Assembly (NCBI RefSeq): GCF_000006565.2
Contig: NC_031469.1
Location: 124,001-188,000, forward strand
Source: Toxoplasma gondii ME49
Lineage: Eukaryota; Apicomplexa; Conoidasida; Eucoccidiorida; Sarcocystidae
Reading direction: 5' to 3'
Length of the DNA stretch: 64,000 nt
Shown here: positions 58,938-64,000 of the stretch, in pieces
How positions within the stretch are numbered: the stretch's first letter is position 1
Layout: every line of letters starts with the position of its first letter
Made by a program: the position numbers and the translations under genes
The notes under the pieces: generated by a model
The model's database searches: none
Told to the model about the DNA's origin: nothing
What the model saw: the letters and a program-made list of their open reading frames with translations, nothing else

Positions 58938-61894
58938 ATGCTGGTCTCGAGAGAGGCTGCTGAGCAGCCGATTCAGAGAAGTTGCCGCAAACGCCCTCGC
59001 GGTCTAGTGCCGTCTGTACAGCAGGCGCCGCCAACCGACCAAGCCTCCGACGGCGAAGACAAACAGTTCTTTTCTTCAGAACAGACAGTCTGCTCTGGAG
59101 TCTCCTCGCGCGGAGGCGACCTGGACTTTGCAGAGCACCCGGAAATCGCGTCAAACAAGAAAACGATGTCGTCTGAAGAGTCCACCGACGAGGAGCAAGG
59201 CAATGAAAGATGCGCAGACAGAGAGGAGCACTCCCAAGGAAAACAGGAGATTCCTTGGTCGCCGTCTTCCTGGCGGGTGAGATGAGCATCGGAGAAGGAC
59301 AGAGAGTTTCAAAAGGCGAAACGCTCGGCACAGTCGCTCGGCCACAGCTACTTTTCCGAGGGTGTGTGTCTTTTCTTTTCGGCGTCTTTGCCTCCTTCTT
59401 CATATCCTTGGTTACCAGAACGGAACTCGCAGCCAGACGCTCATCTTCGGACAACGAACCGTCCTAAACAAAGTATCTTGGGAGATCCGGAGACCTGAAG
59501 CAAGTCAACTTTGCACACTAAAATGAACAAGAATACGAGACAGACTGCTGGCGCCTGCGACGCCCTAGACTCCAATCCTACTGCGACTTCTCTAACGCGA
59601 TGTTGAATACCAAGAGCATTTCTTTCAAAGAAAAACAATGGTTTTTATTCGGGAGACGCGTTGACCGATTCGCTATGCAAAAATGATCGTACACATGTGC
59701 ACCTATTACATCCATACATGTATGCATAAATACACATAAATACATATATAAATATATATATATATATAAACATATATTGACATATATTTAGATTTGTGTA
59801 AACACACCAACGTAGACGCATGCATGTTTGTAGAGCCATGACGCACAACCTCAAGGATAGCCTTGGCATGTCCACGTCTTGTTCTCTTTGTCTTTTTTCT
59901 TTCAGAGTTTTCCGGCAGCACAGAATCCGTTTGCCGCGGTCCCTGAGGACACCATGGTGTCTGTACAGCAACGCCTGCGGTGTCTGCCTCCCTTGGTGTC
60001 AGCTGAGGAAGTCGAAAGCCTTCTCTCTCATCTGAAAGACGTCTACGCTCGGAAGCGCTTCGTGCTGCAAGGTGGAGACTGCGCCGAGGTCTTCGGGGAC
60101 TGTCGTTCCTGCGTTCTTACAGGAAAAGTTCGTCTGCTTCTTCAGATGAGCGTTGTTCTTCAGCAGGCGACAGGCTGCAAGGTCGTTCGAATCGGGAGAA
60201 TGGCAGGGCAGTACGGGAAGCCGCGGTGAGCGAAGCACTGGCGCGCGAATTTGCATGCAGACCGAACGGGGGACTTTTCAACTGAAAAAAATCGGGTATA
60301 CCAATGGAGGCAGACGAAAAGCCAAAGACTTCTTTGCTTTACTGGAACTCGAAGGATCTGTCTCGGGATGGCGGACGGGAGCGACATCCGCTGCCTCCAC
60401 CTCCTGGATGCACTCTACATGGAAATCAAAATGCGTTGCGTGTAAACAATCTCCTCCCGTCACTCATCGTAGTTCTCTAAAAACAATCCTGCGGGAGCAC
60501 ACATGACCCTCGAATAGCCTTATTAAATACGAGCATACATCCATACATATATATATATATATAGTTGCATAATTACGCATATGAATGTATATATACATAT
60601 ATGCATGTATTTATGTAGGTATATATATATATATATATCACTGTAAATAGACGTATGCCTCCAAATGTTTTTGCGTTTTTGCCGTCACACGCCTTTCTGG
60701 GGAGACGTTTGCGTCGTCACATGCGATGCGGAAGAATACGCTTGTTGCCTGTGTTGACAGAAGCCTCTCTCATGAAGTCGTTGACGGTCGAACAGTCATG
60801 ACGTACCGCGGCGATTCTGTGAACGGGATGGATCCTTCCGAGAGGGTGAGGCACCCCTGCGTGGGAATGTTTTGTGCGGCGTTCGAGGCAGGCAAATAAA
60901 ACTATTTCTCCTGTGAAAGAGCGGCATTCTTGTGTCTCTTTCTCTCCGTCTCAAGACCTCTCTTTTCTCCTGCTTTTGTCTCTTTTCTCTACTTGACTAT
61001 CTTCTCTCCGCAAGACTTTTCTCTGTGTCTCCTCCTCTCTTTGAGTCTTCTTATCGTTTACACGTGGTTGCCTCGTCTTTTCCGTAGCGACACAAACAAG
61101 TCGTTTTTCTGCTCCTTCTCGCGTCCCCCTCGTCCTTTGAGAGGGAGGTTTTCTCCCGATTTGCATTTCTCTCTGTTTCCTTCCCCCATGTTTATTTCGG
61201 TCGCCTCCCTCGGTTGTTCCTCTTCGCTGTCTTTCAGGATCCGCAGCCAGAGCGACTTCTGCAAGGTACGGCGGCGATTCGGGTGCTGCCCTTTTTCTTT
61301 TGTCTCTTCTTCCTTCCGGTCGCTGTTCCATCGGAAGTCGAGCCTCAGAAACTGCATGCAGACGCCTTCTCTTCAGGGTCCCGATGTATCGCCGCTTTTT
61401 CGTTGTTTCTCTTCCTTCTTACCCTCAGCCTACTTCCACTCTGCCGCGACTCTGAATTTCGTTCGCTCTCTCCTCTCGCGTAAGTCGCAAGGAGCGCCGC
61501 CCTCGACTGACACCTGGAAAACCGAAAATCAGACAAGGCAAACTGAGACAAGACTGCGGGGGAGAAACAGGAACAATCGCCTGACGTGGATATCCCTCAA
61601 CTACGCTTAAACAGCGGCGCTGTTCTTTTTTCACATACCTCCGTAGCGTAATTTAAAGGGAACAGACTAAGAAAAATAGACTTGTGGCAGAGGAACGCTA
61701 CCTAGTCTTACATGGGAAACATGCACAAAGCTACTATATCTTGTCCTACCTCTCTATATATACGCGCGTCCGTATTTATCTCTGCATCTCTATGCCTCTA
61801 CCTATCTGCCGTGCTTATCTATCCAAGCATCTTGTCCTCTCTATCTGCCTATATCTATCTGTTCCTATCTATCCATTGATCTGACGGCCTAAGT

Positions 61895-61932
<38 letters not shown>

Positions 61933-63959
61933 GTATTTATTTATTTGTGTAGCTCCTTTGTCCGCCCCTTCGATGCATATTTTATCTAAACTATGTTTTA
62001 GCAGCAAGGTCAAGCGGTTAGTTTTGGCCGTGAGGCCAACGGAGGAAAACGAGATTTCTCTGCGGACCGACGTGGAATAGAAAATTCACCGACGGAGAGG
62101 CGAGTACCTCCGATTCTCAGACTACCCACCCGAGGCGAAGACGTTTTTTACATGTTTCCTTTTTTGTCATTTTTATCATTTTCTTTCGTGTTTGTGTCCT
62201 TTGGTTCCCCTATCTCTCGGGTGTCGCAGCGAACAGTTCCTTTCTTCGCGCTCCTGCAGGATCCGGAGAGGCAGAGGACAGCCTGTGGGAGCTGTCTGAA
62301 CAAGTCGCTTCAAGGAGGCGGTGAGTTCTTGGAAAAGAGGCCGAACCACCGGTTCAAAGCTTTTCTCGCTTCGTCATTTTACATTTTTTGTGCACTTCTC
62401 TGCCCCTCTGTTCATCACCTTTCTCCTTCGCTTAAAGCAGCTGCTTCTCCCGGCGACGAATCTGCCCATTTCTCCCTCTTCAAATGCCTGCGGATCTGTG
62501 CACCTCTCTGCGAATTTATCCATGTACTTGTCGATATGCTTCAACATGTTTCGCCCTCTATACAGAAGTAGGGATATGTATCTTTTCCGTGTATGTTTGT
62601 GTGCATTTCTATTTGAATGTATGCATTTGTTTATGTACGTGCTTGTGCCAGGGTTCGGCATTGGTGTCGAGATCAGTGCGCATTTTGGGGACAAGATAGA
62701 AACCTTCCCTTGCTTTATCCGCGGTCGGTTTCGCCTTTCGGGATCGTCTCGTCCCTTTTGCTTCTTTGTTCTTTCGCTCTACTAGTGACTGCTTTCTTCA
62801 TCTTCCTTCTGTCTCTTCGTTGATTCTTCCGCGTTAGCTGTACCTCTCTTTCACTGGAAAAACTTGGTTCTCCTTCGTTTTTATGCGAGACCCATGGCTT
62901 TTGTCTTGTCTTTCCCGTCGAACAGGCAGCAATTTCAGAGCCTCCTCAGCGTCCTCAAGGTTTCAGATCGAAGCGCCTCAGAGTCGGCTTCCTCTGTAGT
63001 GTCTGCCTCTGCTTCTTCGCCCTCCAGTTCTTCCTCGCCGCCATCTTCTCAGCTGCCTTCTCCTGCTCCTGAGTCTGCCTGCCCATGTCCCGCTCCTCCC
63101 TCTTCTTACCCCACATTTTTGTCTCTCTTGGAGTCTTCAGACACGGTGAGTTCAGCTTCCGTTCGAGGGCGCCTTCATGCTTTCCTACGGACTTTCGAGC
63201 TTTCCGAACGCACATTTCCGCGGTTCTGAGGCTTAGGTCTGACATCTGGCGGACGTCACACTGTGTCTTGACAAACGTAGAGGGAAAAACGTTCGTCGTT
63301 TTGTGTTCTGATCGAGCACAGCGTAAGACGAATCTCTGAGAGGCGAGCTGCGTCGTCTTTCGTACGAGACCCGAACGCGTCGAGGTGGAGAGCGCTTGCG
63401 AATTTGCCGTCAAAACGCTTCAAATTTGTCTTCCCTCTGAAACATCAAGACAGTGAAAGGACAAACTGAAACTTGCACTTCCTCGATATGCAGTGGAGAA
63501 GCAACATGGGGCGGACGGGGGAATGCACTCGGTGTCGTCGTTGGTTTTCAAACCAAAACATCACATAGTCGAGGAAAAAAAGAACTGGGAGGGAAGATAT
63601 GTTTTCTCTTGCTCTCCTCCCTCACAAGTCTTTCTGCATGTAAGCCAGCGTGCACTTAAACATTCGTTTGTTTGCATGCAGAGACGTAGTTGCACTTGTA
63701 CTCACATATGACTGTGTATCTCTCTGCGCATCTAGAGTGATCTACAGAGAAGAACGTAGCGATTTTTATGTACGTGTAGTTCACGTGGTTACTCTGTAGA
63801 GAGAGTCGTTGCTGCACGAGCGATGGGCATACACTGGACAGCGCTTCCTTTCGGTGTCTGCTTTTTTTGTGTCTTCAGAACTCACTGGGATGCTTTTCGT
63901 CTCACGAGGCTTTCCTGCTTCCTTATGAGGAAGCGATGACGCGAGAGTATAACGGGAAG
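58938..63959 (+). CDS. Class II DAHP synthase, N-terminal part (runs past the window)
   Basis: Exons: 58938-59276, 59906-60225, 60761-60845, 61238-61265, 61429-61479, 62260-62320, 62926-63145 and 63879-63959; 395 codons in phase, gene truncated by the window end. It condenses phosphoenolpyruvate with erythrose 4-phosphate in the first shikimate step. Plant/bacterial class II signatures appear in order: WSPSSWR, RLRCLPPLVSAEEV, VLQGGDCAEVF, RIGRMAGQYGKPR, YRGDSVNGMDPSER, SAATLNFVRSLL and SSHEAFLLPYEEAMTREY. Exon 4 is only 28 nt. Exon 7 adds a Ser/Pro-rich insertion of about 50 residues absent from typical members. The last visible exon ends at AAG|GCAAGT, a GC-type donor. The N-terminal 105 residues are acidic and poorly conserved; ATG 58938 is the first in frame, but an upstream start at 58730 with an intron is possible. 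No clear signal or plastid transit peptide is seen. Confidence 0.9.
59740..59790. repeat. AT microsatellite in DAHP synthase intron 1
   Basis: ATAAATACATATATAAATA-type sequence with a short pure (TA)n run, about 115 bp above the exon 2 acceptor. Confidence 0.85.
60545..60640. repeat. AT microsatellite in DAHP synthase intron 2
   Basis: Two (AT)n runs flank an ATGCATGTATTTATG segment between exons 2 and 3. Confidence 0.85.
61894..61932. repeat. (AT)n microsatellite in DAHP synthase intron 5
   Basis: A pure ATATAT run of more than 30 bp follows a CTATCTAT-rich stretch from about 61750. Confidence 0.88.
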
Positions 63960-63965
63960 GCAAGT
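63960..63965 (+). other. GC-type splice donor
   Basis: The coding frame reads REYNGK and then meets AAG|GCAAGT. Continued translation gives a low-complexity Ser/Phe/Leu stretch, whereas the enzyme family continues with a conserved segment, so an intron starting with GC is the simplest reading. Confidence 0.6.
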
Positions 63966-64000
63966 CGTTTCTCCCTGTTTTCTTTTCTCTCTTTCCTTCT

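Noticed and set aside
60930..61610. 226-codon plus-strand frame
   Set aside because: Only its short part 61429-61479 is exon; the rest is pyrimidine-rich intron.

Overview
The window is nuclear DNA of a cyst-forming coccidian (Apicomplexa, Sarcocystidae: Toxoplasma, Neospora, Hammondia or a close relative). The evidence is intron-rich genes with GT/AG boundaries, Ser/Ala/Arg-rich proteins with acidic low-complexity segments, frequent GCATGC words, long pyrimidine tracts and many (AT)n microsatellites in introns and spacers. A 179-residue secreted cyclophilin of the Toxoplasma/Neospora type and a class II DAHP synthase (shikimate pathway) fit this. I cannot name the species from sequence alone. 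There are no bacterial features, mobile elements or CRISPR arrays.

Layout. (1) 1-1752: pyrimidine-rich DNA, then the likely 3' exon of a plus-strand gene entering from the left. (2) 2540-7162, minus: a six-exon gene for an 831-residue protein with two CW zinc fingers. (3) 11770-13645, plus: a five-exon secreted cyclophilin. (4) 15153-35742, plus: a 24-exon gene of about 1949 residues that I recognise as CFAP65 (CCDC108), a flagellar protein; it fills a third of the window and its introns hold most of the microsatellites. (5) 36.3-37.6 kb: weak open frames. (6) 37630-43204, minus: a nine-exon, membrane-anchored Cys-based phosphatase with an [10 protein letters not shown] signature. (7) 43.2-50.2 kb: a poorly coding spacer with at least two small unrecognised plus-strand gene candidates, one starting with a signal-like segment. 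(8) 50247-56046, plus: a nine-exon, 1147-residue conserved-looking protein I cannot name. (9) 56.5-58.9 kb: one further small candidate and a 22-bp tandem repeat. (10) 58938 to the right edge, plus: class II DAHP synthase, cut by the window end.

The genes do not form an operon-like set. The links are functional guesses: CFAP65 should matter only in the flagellated male gamete; the CW protein is probably a nuclear H3K4 reader; cyclophilin enters the secretory pathway; the phosphatase is probably anchored in an endomembrane or plasma membrane; DAHP synthase opens aromatic biosynthesis. Exon models were built by hand from splice signals, reading-phase continuity and remembered family patterns. 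Each principal model keeps one open frame across all joins and sums to a multiple of three, but no transcript data were available. Four joins are weak: the exon 13/14 junction and the start of exon 20 in CFAP65, the exon 6 acceptor in the phosphatase, and the start codon of DAHP synthase.
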